From: Sphingomonas colocasiae
GTDB lineage: Bacteria > Pseudomonadota > Alphaproteobacteria > Sphingomonadales > Sphingomonadaceae
Length of the DNA: 64,000 nucleotides
Reading direction: 5' to 3'
NCBI RefSeq assembly: GCF_019880585.1
Contig: NZ_JAINVV010000015.1
Location: 1 to 64,000, forward strand
In this document: positions 33,304 to 42,518 of the stretch, in pieces
Position numbering within the stretch: position 1 is the stretch's first letter
Layout of the letters: each line of letters begins with the position of its first letter
The notes under the pieces: model-generated
Databases searched by the model: none
What the model was told of the DNA's origin: nothing
Seen by the model: only the letters and a program-made list of their open reading frames with translations
Position numbers and translations under genes: made by a program

Positions 33304-35868
33304 ATGACCGAAACCATCCTGTTCCGATCGGTGCGCGGCGTCGCGCGATCGGTGCGCGCGACCATCGACAATGCCTATGCCATCGGCGGCAAGACCGCGA
33401 GTATCGACGGCCTCTTCGATCCCTATGACCTGTATGACGAGGAACAGGCGAAGCAGTTGATCGAACGCGCGAACACGCTGTACCCGGCCGAACTGCGCGC
33501 GCTGGGATCGGCGATGATCGCGCTCACCAGCATCGGCAATCTGCCGCGCGAGCGCTGGCAGGGCATCGCCGACGGCATGTTCGCGGTGCCCGAACTCGGC
33601 ATGGCCGCCATGCCCTCCGGTCTCGACCGGCTCGACGCCTGGCTGGTGACCCAGGGCGACGCGCCCGATCCGGCGGCGCTGGCCGAACGCATGGGCGCGC
33701 TGCTTGCCGAACGCGACGTCACGCCGCCCAAGCCGCTTCACCTGGACCAGACGGCGCGCGCGCTCGTCTCGCAGCCGGCATGGCTGATCGACCGGCTGAA
33801 ATGCGCGCTGCTGCTGGTCTTCAGCTTCTATCGCGAACAGACCGCCGATCTGATCGCGCTGCGCGGCGTGCTGGCGCGGCGGCTGATGGTGGCATCCGCG
33901 ATCGAGACGCTCCCACTGCTCGATCGCGCGACGATCGACGGCCCGGCGATCTACCGCCTGCTCCATCACCGCCCGCTCCTGATCCACCAGGCGTTTATCA
34001 GGCCGCTCAAGCGCGCGAACAATCTCGCGCGCCGCCCCGCCGTCGCCGATCTCCATGTGCTGCGCCAGGGCTGGGCCAAATATGCGCTGGGCGAGATTTC
34101 CAGCGTCGAACCGCTGATGGGCGGAGAATCGAAGATCCGCCTGTTCGAACGCAAGAGCGAGGTGGAGGATATCCTCAGTTCCAGCGAATCGACATCGTCG
34201 AGCATCGAGCGAGACAACCAGTCGACCGACCGGTTCGAACTCTCGACGCATGTCGCCAGCAGCGTCAGCCAGTCGGTGGGCGTCGAGGGGTGGCTGAACG
34301 TCGATGCGGAGATGCCGACGACCAAGGTGAGCGCGCATGTCGGCGCCGATTATTCCTTTTCCTCCGAAACCCAGCGCGCCAGCGATGCGCGATCGGTGCA
34401 GGAGATCGTCAACCGCGCCGTTTCGAAGGTGACGCAGCAGACGGTGCGCCAGACCTCTCAGCGCCGCCTGCAAAGCGTGGTCGACAGCGTCCGCCATGCC
34501 CTGGAGAACAAGGGCGAAGGCGCGGTCAACGGCGTCTATCGCTGGGTCGACAAGATCAACCGCGTCGACCTGATATCCTATCCCAACCGCTATATGTTCG
34601 AACTGCAGATTCCGGAGCCGGCGGCCTGGCTGCGCTGGCTGCTCGATCGCGAGGCCGCGCGCAGCCCGGCGCCGCAACCGCCCGGCCCCTTCCCCGCCGT
34701 GCATATCGACGACATCTCCACCGATCCCCGCGCGCCGACCTATTATCTCTCGCTGGCGCAGATGCTGGGCGCGGAAGCGCTGCCCGCCCCGCCCGAAACC
34801 CTGTTCGTCTCCGACCAGATCAAGGGGCCGCCGGAAAGCCAGCAGGATGCCTCGGTCGGCAATGTCTCCAAACACGATACCCCGGTGCCCAAGGGCTATA
34901 TCGCACGGCGCTGGCGCGCGACGGCGGTGGGCATCCCCTATGACGGGCGTGTCGCGCCGTCGCTCAACACCGCGCAGGTGATGCACATCGCGGTCGGCGC
35001 CGGACCGGCGCAGCGGCTGGTGGCGGCGGACCATCTGTGGATGCACGACCAGATCGCCGGAGAGGTCGGCACGATCAACGAAGGGTTGATCCCCGTTGCG
35101 CTCAACCAGCGCAATTCGGCGAAATATGCGGTGAACCTCGAGATCGAGTGCGAACCCGGCCCGACGGCGATGGCCAATTGGCGGATGGACGTGATGGCCG
35201 CGCTGCGCGCCGCGCACGACCGCCGGCAATTGCTGTACGAGGATGCGAAGGCGCAGGCCGAGGCGTCGGGCGGGAACGCCGCGCCGCCGCGCCCGCCCGC
35301 GCGCAATCGCGAACTGATGATCGCCGAGCTCAAGCGCCTGTCGATCGAGATGCTCTCCGACGATCGCGTGCGCGGGCTGGGCGGCATGGAATATCCCGGC
35401 CCCAACGAGGCGCCGGTGCTGGATCGCACGATCGCGCGCAACAATGCCGCGCGGATCCAGTTCACCGAACAGGCCTTTGAATGGTCGAACATGAGCTTCG
35501 TCTTCTATCCCAGCTTCTGGACGCATGAGACGCGCTGGGAACGGCTGATCCCCATGGAGAATGACGATCCCGAATTCGCCGCCTTCCTGCGCGCGGGATC
35601 GGCGCGCATCGTCATCCCCGCGCGGCCGGGCTATGAATATCAGGCGCAGCTTTTCGTCGACTACGGCGTGATCTGGGGCGGCGGCGTGGCGCCGGGGCCG
35701 GACGATCCCGATTATCTGTCGATCGCCACCGAGATCGAGGACATGCAGCGCGGCGCCGAGGACGGCCGCCTGGTGCGGAGCTGGACAGTGACGTTGCCGA
35801 CGACGCTGATCGCGCTCGACGAGACGGGCCATTTCCCGATGCTCAATCCCGACCTGCCATTGCCCTGA
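33304..35868 (+). CDS. Large protein of unknown function (YRWVDK/PEPA-motif type)
   Basis: 854 aa, ATG preceded by GGGAG. No signal peptide or membrane helix. Residues about 255-275 (KYALGEISSVEPLMGGESK) begin a conserved-looking core. A charged, Ser-rich coiled region (280-310) and a Ser/Thr-rich beta-like stretch (313-360, SSVSQSVGVEGWLNVD) follow. A second helical segment (365-400) leads into VYRWVDKINRVDLISYPNRY and FELQIPEPAAWL (411-442). From memory, the same order (YALGEI, coil, VYRWVDK, PEPA) occurs in other very large uncharacterised bacterial proteins. The C-terminal 400 residues look globular. Two bases separate it from the next gene. Confidence 0.75.
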   Translation: MTETILFRSVRGVARSVRATIDNAYAIGGKTASIDGLFDPYDLYDEEQAKQLIERANTLYPAELRALGSAMIALTSIGNLPRERWQGIADGMFAVPELGMAAMPSGLDRLDAWLVTQGDAPDPAALAERMGALLAERDVTPPKPLHLDQTARALVSQPAWLIDRLKCALLLVFSFYREQTADLIALRGVLARRLMVASAIETLPLLDRATIDGPAIYRLLHHRPLLIHQAFIRPLKRANNLARRPAVADLHVLRQGWAKYALGEISSVEPLMGGESKIRLFERKSEVEDILSSSESTSSSIERDNQSTDRFELSTHVASSVSQSVGVEGWLNVDAEMPTTKVSAHVGADYSFSSETQRASDARSVQEIVNRAVSKVTQQTVRQTSQRRLQSVVDSVRHALENKGEGAVNGVYRWVDKINRVDLISYPNRYMFELQIPEPAAWLRWLLDREAARSPAPQPPGPFPAVHIDDISTDPRAPTYYLSLAQMLGAEALPAPPETLFVSDQIKGPPESQQDASVGNVSKHDTPVPKGYIARRWRATAVGIPYDGRVAPSLNTAQVMHIAVGAGPAQRLVAADHLWMHDQIAGEVGTINEGLIPVALNQRNSAKYAVNLEIECEPGPTAMANWRMDVMAALRAAHDRRQLLYEDAKAQAEASGGNAAPPRPPARNRELMIAELKRLSIEMLSDDRVRGLGGMEYPGPNEAPVLDRTIARNNAARIQFTEQAFEWSNMSFVFYPSFWTHETRWERLIPMENDDPEFAAFLRAGSARIVIPARPGYEYQAQLFVDYGVIWGGGVAPGPDDPDYLSIATEIEDMQRGAEDGRLVRSWTVTLPTTLIALDETGHFPMLNPDLPLP

Positions 35869-35870
35869 TC

Positions 35871-37625
35871 ATGGGGACGGCTGCCGCGATCCGCTCCGCG
35901 CCGCTGCCGCCGGCGGTGGTCACCGCCGCGCGCGGCATCGCCGCGATCCTGAACGAACCGCTCTATCGCGCGAACACCCATGGCGAAGGCCGGGTGATCC
36001 TGAACATCCTGGAGACCAACCGGATCGGCCCGGCCGATCTGGCGGCGCTGTTCGACGCGCTGCGCAGGATCGGGCTCTACCGGGAATTCGTGCAGACCGC
36101 GCATCCGCGCTGGGGGCCCTATGTGCGCGGCTGGCTGATCGATCAGGGCGTATCGTGGCAGGCGATCCACGACGCCTATGAATATGATGTGCGCGACAGC
36201 CTGGATTTCTATGCGGGGTTCCTGGCGGGCATGGGCTTCGCGATCGCCGATCTGCCGGTGATGATCGTCAAGCTGGCGCGCATCATCGTCGACGGCCGGC
36301 TGGCGGAGGAAGCGGGCAGGTTCTTCGATGCGGTCTATGCGCTGTGGAACAGCGATCTCGTGAAGCTGCTGGGCGATAGCGGCGCGAAATGGCTGGCAGA
36401 ATTCGAGGAACTGATATTCCAGCTTCGCTGGTTCGAGGCCGGCGCCAAGCTCGGCAATTGCCTGGCGACGCTGGCGATGATGGGCGAAGGCGCGGTGCGG
36501 CTTGCCGCCGCGCTTCCCAAATTCGTGAAGATGGTGCCGGTGATGGCGCGCGAGGCGGCGCTGGTGATCGACCGCGCCGCAATCATCACCGTGCGTACCG
36601 CCGAACAGGCGGCGATATTCGTGAAGGCGGTGTGGGGCGTGCTGTTCGTCGTGCCCGATTTCCGCTTTTCGGCGCTGCTGCCCGCCCTTGTCGCTCCGGG
36701 CGAATTGCGGGCGCTGCTGGCGGGTGGCGTACGGACGCTCACCAGATCGGGGTTCGAACTGGTCTTCGTCGAATCCACCCGGGCCAGCGAACATATGGTG
36801 GTCGTGCGTTCGGGGGTGCTGCCTTCGGATTTCGTGCCCGCATCGGTGGTGCTCGTCCGCCGCGAGGGCAAGCTGATCGGCCGCATCTTCGATCCGCATT
36901 CGCTGGCGCGCGCCTGGAAGACTGTGGGCGATGCCGATTTCGACGCCGCGCTCGACGCGCTTCTCAAAAGCCCCGGCGCGCCCGCGCTGCCGGCCGATCC
37001 CGATGCGATGGCGGCGCTGCGCAAGCTGTGCGAGACCGCGCGGACGAGCAGCGACTTCGCGGCGGGCGCCGCGCGCCTCAACCTGCGTCATCTGGCCGAG
37101 GAACTCGCCCAGGTCGCATCGAAGCGCGCGCAGGAGATCGCGAAGCGCGTGAAGGCGATGCCCGGCTTCAAGCCTTCAGCCGCCAGCTTCGGCGCCCAGG
37201 TGGAAATCGACATGCGCCACATCATCCAGAAATGGACGATCCAGCATGCGCATCTGGTGTTCCATCGCGGCCAGTCGCTGAAGACGATCCTGCGCGATTT
37301 CCTGCCGGAGGGATCGAAGCTGCTGGAAATGACGGTGGAGGATTTCGTCCGCAGCCGGCCGGATCTGGCGAAGATGATCGGTTTCGACGGCAGGAACCTC
37401 GCCAAAGTGCTGGCGGCCGATGGCCGCACGCCGCTGGGCAGTTTGAAACTGGACCTGTTCGTGCGCGATCCCTTCGGGCATCAGGGCGTGCTGCTCGATT
37501 TCACCTCGTTCATGAACGAGGCGCATTTCAACAAGACGCTGCTTTATCACGCCGTCGTCACGACGGCCTTTCCCAAGATGCGCCTGCCCTTTGGCGAGAT
37601 GTTCCATTTCGGCCTGACCCAATAA
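35871..37625 (+). CDS. Unknown protein, helical with a distinct C-terminal domain
   Basis: 584 aa, starts two bases after the stop of the 854-aa gene, so the two are one transcription unit. The first 150 residues are helical (VILNILETNRIGPADLAALFDALRR). Residues about 110-280 are Ala/Leu-rich with amphipathic or weakly hydrophobic helices. The C-terminal part (about 430-584) has charged and beta segments (HIIQKWTIQHAHLVFHRGQSL, LKLDLFVRDPFGHQGVLLDFTS). A polymorphic-toxin-like or structural effector is conceivable, but no family was recognised. Confidence 0.72.
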   Translation: MGTAAAIRSAPLPPAVVTAARGIAAILNEPLYRANTHGEGRVILNILETNRIGPADLAALFDALRRIGLYREFVQTAHPRWGPYVRGWLIDQGVSWQAIHDAYEYDVRDSLDFYAGFLAGMGFAIADLPVMIVKLARIIVDGRLAEEAGRFFDAVYALWNSDLVKLLGDSGAKWLAEFEELIFQLRWFEAGAKLGNCLATLAMMGEGAVRLAAALPKFVKMVPVMAREAALVIDRAAIITVRTAEQAAIFVKAVWGVLFVVPDFRFSALLPALVAPGELRALLAGGVRTLTRSGFELVFVESTRASEHMVVVRSGVLPSDFVPASVVLVRREGKLIGRIFDPHSLARAWKTVGDADFDAALDALLKSPGAPALPADPDAMAALRKLCETARTSSDFAAGAARLNLRHLAEELAQVASKRAQEIAKRVKAMPGFKPSAASFGAQVEIDMRHIIQKWTIQHAHLVFHRGQSLKTILRDFLPEGSKLLEMTVEDFVRSRPDLAKMIGFDGRNLAKVLAADGRTPLGSLKLDLFVRDPFGHQGVLLDFTSFMNEAHFNKTLLYHAVVTTAFPKMRLPFGEMFHFGLTQ

Positions 37626-37652
37626 GGGCCGGGCCCAGCTGCCGCCGGTGGC

Positions 37653-38267
37653 TCAGCGGGTGGCGATCGCCACCGCCGCCCCGGCGATCGCGGTGCCGCT
37701 GGCGCGGTTGAGCGTTTTCAGCGCGCGCGGGCTGGTGAACAGCCGCCGCGCGCGGACCGCCAGATAGATATAGATGGAAAAGACCAGCCCCAGAATGGCG
37801 AGCGTGGCGGCGACCAGTTCGAGATAGCCCACCAATGTGACGCGTGTCAGATCCATCAGCGTGGGCAACAGCGCGATATAGAAGACCATCGTCTTGGGAT
37901 TGCCCAGGGTCAGCGCCAGCCCGGCGAAGAACAGCCGCACGGGATTCTCGCGCCGCTCGTCGCGCTCGACCTCGCCCGCCGAAACCGGCGCGGTCCACAG
38001 CTTGTAGGCGAGATAAACGAGATAGGCGATGCCCGCCCATTTGATCGCGACGAAGATGCCGTAGAAGCTCTGCGCCAGCGCCGCCAGGCCGATGATCGCG
38101 AAAGACAGCCAGACGACATCGCCCACCGCCATGCCTGCGGTGAAGGGCGCGGCGCCATTGGGGCCGCGCCCCAGCACCCGCGCGATGATCGCGGCGATGC
38201 CCGGCCCCGGCGAGGCGGCGGCGACAAGCAGGGCGATCGAGAAGACGGCGAGTCCGGCGAGATCCAT
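37653..38267 (-). CDS. LysE/RhtB family amino acid exporter
   Basis: 204 aa, six membrane helices. The N-terminal SIALLVAAASPGPGIAAIIARVLGRG is the LysE/RhtB signature, followed by GMAVGDVVWLSF and LALTLGNPKTMVFYIALLP. Exports amino acids or related metabolites in exchange for protons. Convergent with the unknown two-gene unit; 27 bases between stops. Confidence 0.9.
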   Translation of the reverse strand: MDLAGLAVFSIALLVAAASPGPGIAAIIARVLGRGPNGAAPFTAGMAVGDVVWLSFAIIGLAALAQSFYGIFVAIKWAGIAYLVYLAYKLWTAPVSAGEVERDERRENPVRLFFAGLALTLGNPKTMVFYIALLPTLMDLTRVTLVGYLELVAATLAILGLVFSIYIYLAVRARRLFTSPRALKTLNRASGTAIAGAAVAIATR

Positions 38268-38515
38268 GACGATGCTCCATGACGGCGGGCAGGATGCGGC
38301 TTGGCAAGGCCCTTAGCCCGATCCGTGCGATTTTGCATCCCCCCGCCGGCGCGCGCAAGCATGGTGGTGGCTGTGCGAAAGGTCCGGTGTATCTCCTCGG
38401 CGCACGACAATCGGCCTCCCGGATGATCCGGCGATCGGCCCCGCCCGGATCGAATCCGGCCATTCCGGCGATCGGCATACGCATCGTTAACCGCCGCGGG
38501 CGTAGGATTCGGGGC

Positions 38516-39727
38516 ATGACGAGCCCCCATGACCGTCGTTCCGCCCCGCCGCGCGTATCCCGGTGGCGCTGGCCAGGCCCGCAGCTTCCGATCCCGGATG
38601 CCGTTTATCGCGAACTGATCGACATGCTGTTCAGCATGCGCTTGCCCATCGTCGCGATGGGCGCGGTGTTCGCGGGCGTCGCGGCGCTGCTGGGCTTGCG
38701 GTTCGGCGATCCGGTGATGATCGCGATCGCGGTGAGCGCGATACTGGTGGTCGTCGCCCGCTTTGCCAGCATCACGCGCTATCACCGGCCGGGCGCCCGC
38801 TGGACGATCGACGAACTGCGCGCCTGGGAACGCCGCTATGCGCTGGGCAATTACCTGTCCGCATTGCTGCTGGCGGTTTTCAGCGTGCGCGTGCTTTCAG
38901 CGCATGTGCCGTTGCAGCAACTGATCGCGGTCAGCCTGATCTTCAGCTTCGGCGCCGGCATCGTCTCGCGCATATCGATCCGGCCCAGGATCTGCGTGAT
39001 CAGCCTGTTGATCGCCACGGTGCCGACGGTGATCGCGCTGGCGACGCATGCGACCAGCAAGCACGATACGCCGCTTCATGCCGAACTGTTCGCGATCGAG
39101 GCGCTGCTGGTGGCGATGATCACCGCGCTCAGCCTCGATACCGTCCGCCATCTCCACCGCTCCACCGTCGAGCATCTGACGATCAAGCACGATCTGGCCC
39201 AGCTCGCGACGCAGGATGCGCTGACCGGCCTGCCTAACCGGCTGATGCTGCGCGAACGCTTCAACGAAAGCATCCTGCCGGTTTCGCGATCGTCGGGCCA
39301 ACTCGCCCTGCATTTCCTGGATCTGGACGGGTTCAAGGCGATCAACGACATATATGGCCACCCCGCCGGAGACGCGGTGCTGAAACAGGTCTCCGCCCGG
39401 CTGACCGCGATGGTGCGAGAAAGCGATACGGTGGCGCGCATGGGCGGCGACGAGTTCGTCGTCGTGCAGGGCGATATCAAGGACGGCAGCGAGGCGGACC
39501 TGCTCGCACGGCGGATCATCCGCCGGCTGAGCGCGCCCTATGTCGTCGACGGGCAGGAGATGCATATCTCCGTCAGCGTCGGCATCGCGATGGCGCCCGA
39601 ACAGGGGCTGGACCTGGAACATCTCGCCTCCTGCGCCGATTCCGCGCTGTATCGCGCCAAGCGCGGCGGCAAGGCGCAGCTCCATTTCTGCACGCCGGAC
39701 GAGGCGCTGGCGATACGCAGCGGCTGA
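38516..39727 (+). CDS. Membrane-bound diguanylate cyclase (GGDEF)
   Basis: 403 aa from ATG 38516. Five to six N-terminal membrane helices (about 40-205) form a MASE-like sensor. The GGDEF domain runs from about 232 to 395 with TQDALTGLPNRL, LDLDGFKAINDIYGH and an intact GGDEF (310-314), so it should make c-di-GMP. An RxxD inhibitory site, RESD (301-304), lies five residues upstream, so product feedback is expected. No EAL domain. Confidence 0.9.
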   Translation: MTSPHDRRSAPPRVSRWRWPGPQLPIPDAVYRELIDMLFSMRLPIVAMGAVFAGVAALLGLRFGDPVMIAIAVSAILVVVARFASITRYHRPGARWTIDELRAWERRYALGNYLSALLLAVFSVRVLSAHVPLQQLIAVSLIFSFGAGIVSRISIRPRICVISLLIATVPTVIALATHATSKHDTPLHAELFAIEALLVAMITALSLDTVRHLHRSTVEHLTIKHDLAQLATQDALTGLPNRLMLRERFNESILPVSRSSGQLALHFLDLDGFKAINDIYGHPAGDAVLKQVSARLTAMVRESDTVARMGGDEFVVVQGDIKDGSEADLLARRIIRRLSAPYVVDGQEMHISVSVGIAMAPEQGLDLEHLASCADSALYRAKRGGKAQLHFCTPDEALAIRSG

Positions 39728-39780
39728 CCGCCGCCGCCGCGATGGCGCCATGCACCCCATGATGATATCCGTCTGAACCC

Positions 39781-40806
39781 ATGCGCATCGCCGTTTTCGC
39801 CACCAAAGCCTATGATCGCCGCTTCCTCGATCTCGCCAATGCCGGGTTCGGGCATGAGCTGCGCTATTTCGAACCGCGCCTGGACGGCGAAACGGCGGGG
39901 CTGGCGGCCGGGCACGACGCCGTCTGCGTCTTCGTCAACGATCGGCTCGATGCCGGAACGCTCGAACGCCTCGCGGCGATCGGCGTGCGCCACGTCGCGC
40001 TGCGCTGCGCGGGCTACAACAATGTCGATCTCGCGGCGGCCGGGCGGCTGGGCATCGCGGTGGTGCATGTGCCCGCCTATTCGCCCGAGGCGATTTCCGA
40101 ATTCACGATCGGGCTGTTGCTGGCGCTCGATCGCAAGATCCACCGCGCCTGGGCGCGGGTGCGCGAGAATAATTTCGCGCTCGACGGGCTGATCGGCCGC
40201 AACTTGGCGGGCCGCACCGCCGGCGTGATCGGCACCGGCCGGATCGGCGCGCTCGTCGCGCGCACGCTGCGGCTGGGCTTCGGCTGCGAAGTGCTGGCCA
40301 GCGACATCGTCGAGGATCCGGCGCTGACGGCGATCGGCATCCGCTATGTGCCGCGCGACGCGCTGATCGCATCGAGCGATATCGTGACGCTGCACTGCCC
40401 GCTGACGCCCGACACCCACCATCTGCTCAACGCGACCAGCCTGGCGACGCTGCGGCCCGATACGCTGATCGTCAACACCAGCCGCGGCGCGCTGATCGAT
40501 ACGGCGGCGCTGATCCAGAGCCTGAAGGCGCGGCGCGTGGGCGGCGTGGCGCTCGACGTCTACGAACAGGAGGCCGATCTGTTCTTCGAGGATCTTTCGG
40601 ATCAGATCGTCGAGGACGATATCTTCCAGCGGCTGCTGACCTTTCCCAACGTGCTCGTCACCGGCCACCAGGCCTTCCTGACCGAGGAAGCGCTGACCGC
40701 GATCGCCACCGTGACGCTGCAAAGCCTGGCCGATGCGGAGGCCGGGCGCCCACTGGCCCATGCATTGGGCGCGGACCGGATCGTGCGCGCAGGGCCCGCG
40801 CGCTGA
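39781..40806 (+). CDS. ldhA: D-lactate dehydrogenase, LdhA type (2-hydroxyacid dehydrogenase)
   Basis: 341 aa. The NAD motif is GVIGTGRIGALVARTL, followed by DIVTLHCPLTPDTHHLLN and NTSRGALIDT. The C-terminal DIFQRLLTFPNVLVTGHQAFLTEEAL matches fermentative D-lactate dehydrogenases of the E. coli LdhA kind closely, with the catalytic histidine in TGHQAF. Reduces pyruvate to D-lactate. The next gene follows after one base. Confidence 0.86.
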   Translation: MRIAVFATKAYDRRFLDLANAGFGHELRYFEPRLDGETAGLAAGHDAVCVFVNDRLDAGTLERLAAIGVRHVALRCAGYNNVDLAAAGRLGIAVVHVPAYSPEAISEFTIGLLLALDRKIHRAWARVRENNFALDGLIGRNLAGRTAGVIGTGRIGALVARTLRLGFGCEVLASDIVEDPALTAIGIRYVPRDALIASSDIVTLHCPLTPDTHHLLNATSLATLRPDTLIVNTSRGALIDTAALIQSLKARRVGGVALDVYEQEADLFFEDLSDQIVEDDIFQRLLTFPNVLVTGHQAFLTEEALTAIATVTLQSLADAEAGRPLAHALGADRIVRAGPAR

Positions 40807-40807
40807 C

Positions 40808-41671
40808 ATGCCGCAATCGCTGATCCTGCTGATGGCGGCCATCGCGATCGCGCCGATCGCCATCGGATCGGCCATGCTGCCGGCGGCGCGCGATGCGAAG
40901 GCGCCCGCCCGGCTCGCCCTGTCCGGCGCCCTGCCTGCGATCCTGCTCTGCGCGCTCGCCTTCAACCTCAGTTTTTTCTGGCAGGAACTCGGGCTTGTCA
41001 TTCCCAAGGCGCTGGCGCCTGGGCTGCAGCCGATCCTCTATCACAATGATCATGGCTGGACGGGCTCGAACCCGATCGCCGAGCTGCTGCAAGGCAGCGG
41101 CGCGATCGCGACGCTGGCGAGCGGCCTGATCTTCCTTGTGCTCGCGGGCGGCCGGGCCCCGGCTGCATGGCGCCCCTTCTGTTTCTGGATGGCGTTTCAG
41201 GGGCTGTTCCAGGCGCTGACCCAGCTTGCGATCGGCACGATCCTGCCGGGCAACGATGTCGGCCGCGCCCTCACCTATCTCCAGTTCGGCGAAGCGGCCC
41301 GGATGGCGCTGCTTCTGCCGGCCGTTGTCGCGATGGCGGCGGCGGGCGCCGCGCTGGCGCGGATCGCCCCGGCGCCGGGCGGCGGCGACGGACATGACCG
41401 GCGCTTCGCTGCCTGGGTGCTGATCGTGGTCGTCGCGGCGATCCTGCCGATCATCCCCTTCCGCCTGCCGCGCCACCCCATCGAGGTCGCGCTGATCCCG
41501 CTGATCGTCAACCTCACCGGCGCGGCCTGGCTGGTGCTGGGCGCGGCACTCAGGCGGCGGACGGCGCCCCCGGCCGCCATGCCGTCCGCCGGGCCGGCGA
41601 TACCGGCACTGGCGCTTGTGCTGCTCCTCGCCTTTTTCCAGCTCGTGCTGAGGCCCGGCATCGCCTTTTAG
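40808..41671 (+). CDS. Multispanning membrane protein of unknown function
   Basis: 287 aa with about seven or eight hydrophobic helices (for example LILLMAAIAIAPIAIGSAML, FAAWVLIVVVAAILPIIPF). It starts immediately after the ldhA-like stop, suggesting co-transcription. The loop between the second and third helices carries NDHGWTGSNP. No family recognised. Followed at once by repeat copy C. Confidence 0.72.
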   Translation: MPQSLILLMAAIAIAPIAIGSAMLPAARDAKAPARLALSGALPAILLCALAFNLSFFWQELGLVIPKALAPGLQPILYHNDHGWTGSNPIAELLQGSGAIATLASGLIFLVLAGGRAPAAWRPFCFWMAFQGLFQALTQLAIGTILPGNDVGRALTYLQFGEAARMALLLPAVVAMAAAGAALARIAPAPGGGDGHDRRFAAWVLIVVVAAILPIIPFRLPRHPIEVALIPLIVNLTGAAWLVLGAALRRRTAPPAAMPSAGPAIPALALVLLLAFFQLVLRPGIAF

Positions 41672-41672
41672 G

Positions 41673-41786
41673 GCATCGTGCGGAAAAGCATGTCCCCGCC
41701 CAGGATGGGAACCGGTTTTCCGCAACAAGCGATGCGATCACCAATATCCGGAAGCGGGCTGCGCGATTCGGATTTCGCGCGGCCCC
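41673..41786 (+). repeat. Two-hairpin intergenic repeat, copy C
   Basis: Begins two bases after the membrane-protein stop codon: GCATCGTGCGGAAAAGC, an extra stretch of about 17 bases, then GGGAACCGGTTTTCCGCAA and GCGATGC. The second hairpin is AAGCGGGCTGCGCGA and TTCGCGCGGCCCC. The insertion in the first loop distinguishes it from copies A, B and D. Confidence 0.8.
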
Positions 41787-41820
41787 TGACGCATGATCGG
41801 GCCTGATCCGGGGCGAGAAA

Positions 41821-42000
41821 TCAGCGAAGCAGATACAGCATGATCGCCAACGGGATCGTCAGGGCCAGACCGCTCCCGACGATCGCCACGATCCATGCCG
41901 CGGCGCGCCCGTAGCGATCCTCCACCAGGCGGATGGCATCCTCCAGCAATCCGGTGATCGGGCCGTCCATGGCGCGATACTGAACTTTTTTTCGCGCCAT
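41821..42000 (-). CDS. 59-aa single-span membrane protein
   Basis: ATG at 42000 to TGA at 41821-41823: MARKKVQYRAMDGPITGLLE, then a helix and one strong membrane segment (AAWIVAIVGSGLALTIPLAI) ending LYLLR. Positive N-terminus suggests the N-terminus is inside. The ribosome site is weak. Its start codon abuts the ECF41-type -35 element of the divergent operon, so the two may influence each other. Function unknown. Confidence 0.55.
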   Translation of the reverse strand: MARKKVQYRAMDGPITGLLEDAIRLVEDRYGRAAAWIVAIVGSGLALTIPLAIMLYLLR

Positions 42001-42026
42001 GTCACACGCGCCGGTTCCCGCTCGTC
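42000..42026 (+). promoter_or_regulatory. ECF41-type sigma factor promoter
   Basis: TGTCACA (42000-42006), 16 bases, CGTC (42023-42026). This is the -35/-10 pair described for ECF41 promoters at the expected spacing. It lies 33 bases before the carboxymuconolactone decarboxylase gene, which is followed by an ECF41 sigma gene: the standard self-targeting arrangement. Confidence 0.78.
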
Positions 42027-42059
42027 ATGCAATCGGAACCAAGGAAAGGAACACCGATC

Positions 42060-42518
42060 ATGACGACCAAGCTCGACCCCTTCGCCGCCGCCCCCTCGCT
42101 CATGAAGACCTGGATGGGCACCTCGCTCGCCGTCGCCGGCAGCCTTGAAGCCAGCCTGGTCGAACTGGTGAAGATCCGCGCCTCGCAGATCAACGCCTGC
42201 GCCAACTGCATCAACATGCACACCGTCGAGGCGCGCGCCAAGGGTGAGACCGAGCAGCGCATCTATCTGCTCTCCGCCTGGCGCGAGGCGCCCTGCTACA
42301 CCGATCGCGAGCGCGCGGCGCTCGGCTGGACGGAGGCATTGACGCGGCTCTCCGAAGGGCACACCCATGAAACCGCCTATGACGCGCTCAAGGCAGAGTT
42401 CAGCGAGGAGGAACAGGTGAAGCTGACCCTGATGATCAACGTCATCAACGGCTGGAACCGCCTGGCCGTGGGCTTCGGCCTGTGGCTGGACATGGCCCCC
42501 GCCAAGGCCGCCGCCTGA
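42060..42518 (+). CDS. Carboxymuconolactone decarboxylase/AhpD-like protein (ECF41 partner)
   Basis: 152 aa. AhpD-type redox motif C47/C50 with H54 in QINACANCINMHT, in an all-helical core (WMGTSLAVAGSLEASLVELVKIRAS). Members are peroxidase-like or oxidoreductase proteins. AAGGAAAGG lies upstream. It sits between an ECF41 promoter and the ECF41 sigma gene, whose ATG overlaps its TGA. Such a gene is the usual target and partner of ECF41 factors. Confidence 0.88.
   Translation: MTTKLDPFAAAPSLMKTWMGTSLAVAGSLEASLVELVKIRASQINACANCINMHTVEARAKGETEQRIYLLSAWREAPCYTDRERAALGWTEALTRLSEGHTHETAYDALKAEFSEEEQVKLTLMINVINGWNRLAVGFGLWLDMAPAKAAA

Noticed and set aside
32890-35832. 980-codon open frame on the minus strand opposite the 854-aa gene
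   Set aside because: Composition (His/Arg/Asp/Gly-rich, low-complexity) is that of an antisense shadow of G+C-rich coding DNA; the plus-strand frame has a ribosome site and ordinary protein composition.
33304-37625. Considered as a prophage fragment
   Set aside because: No integrase, capsid, terminase or tail genes nearby and base composition matches neighbours.
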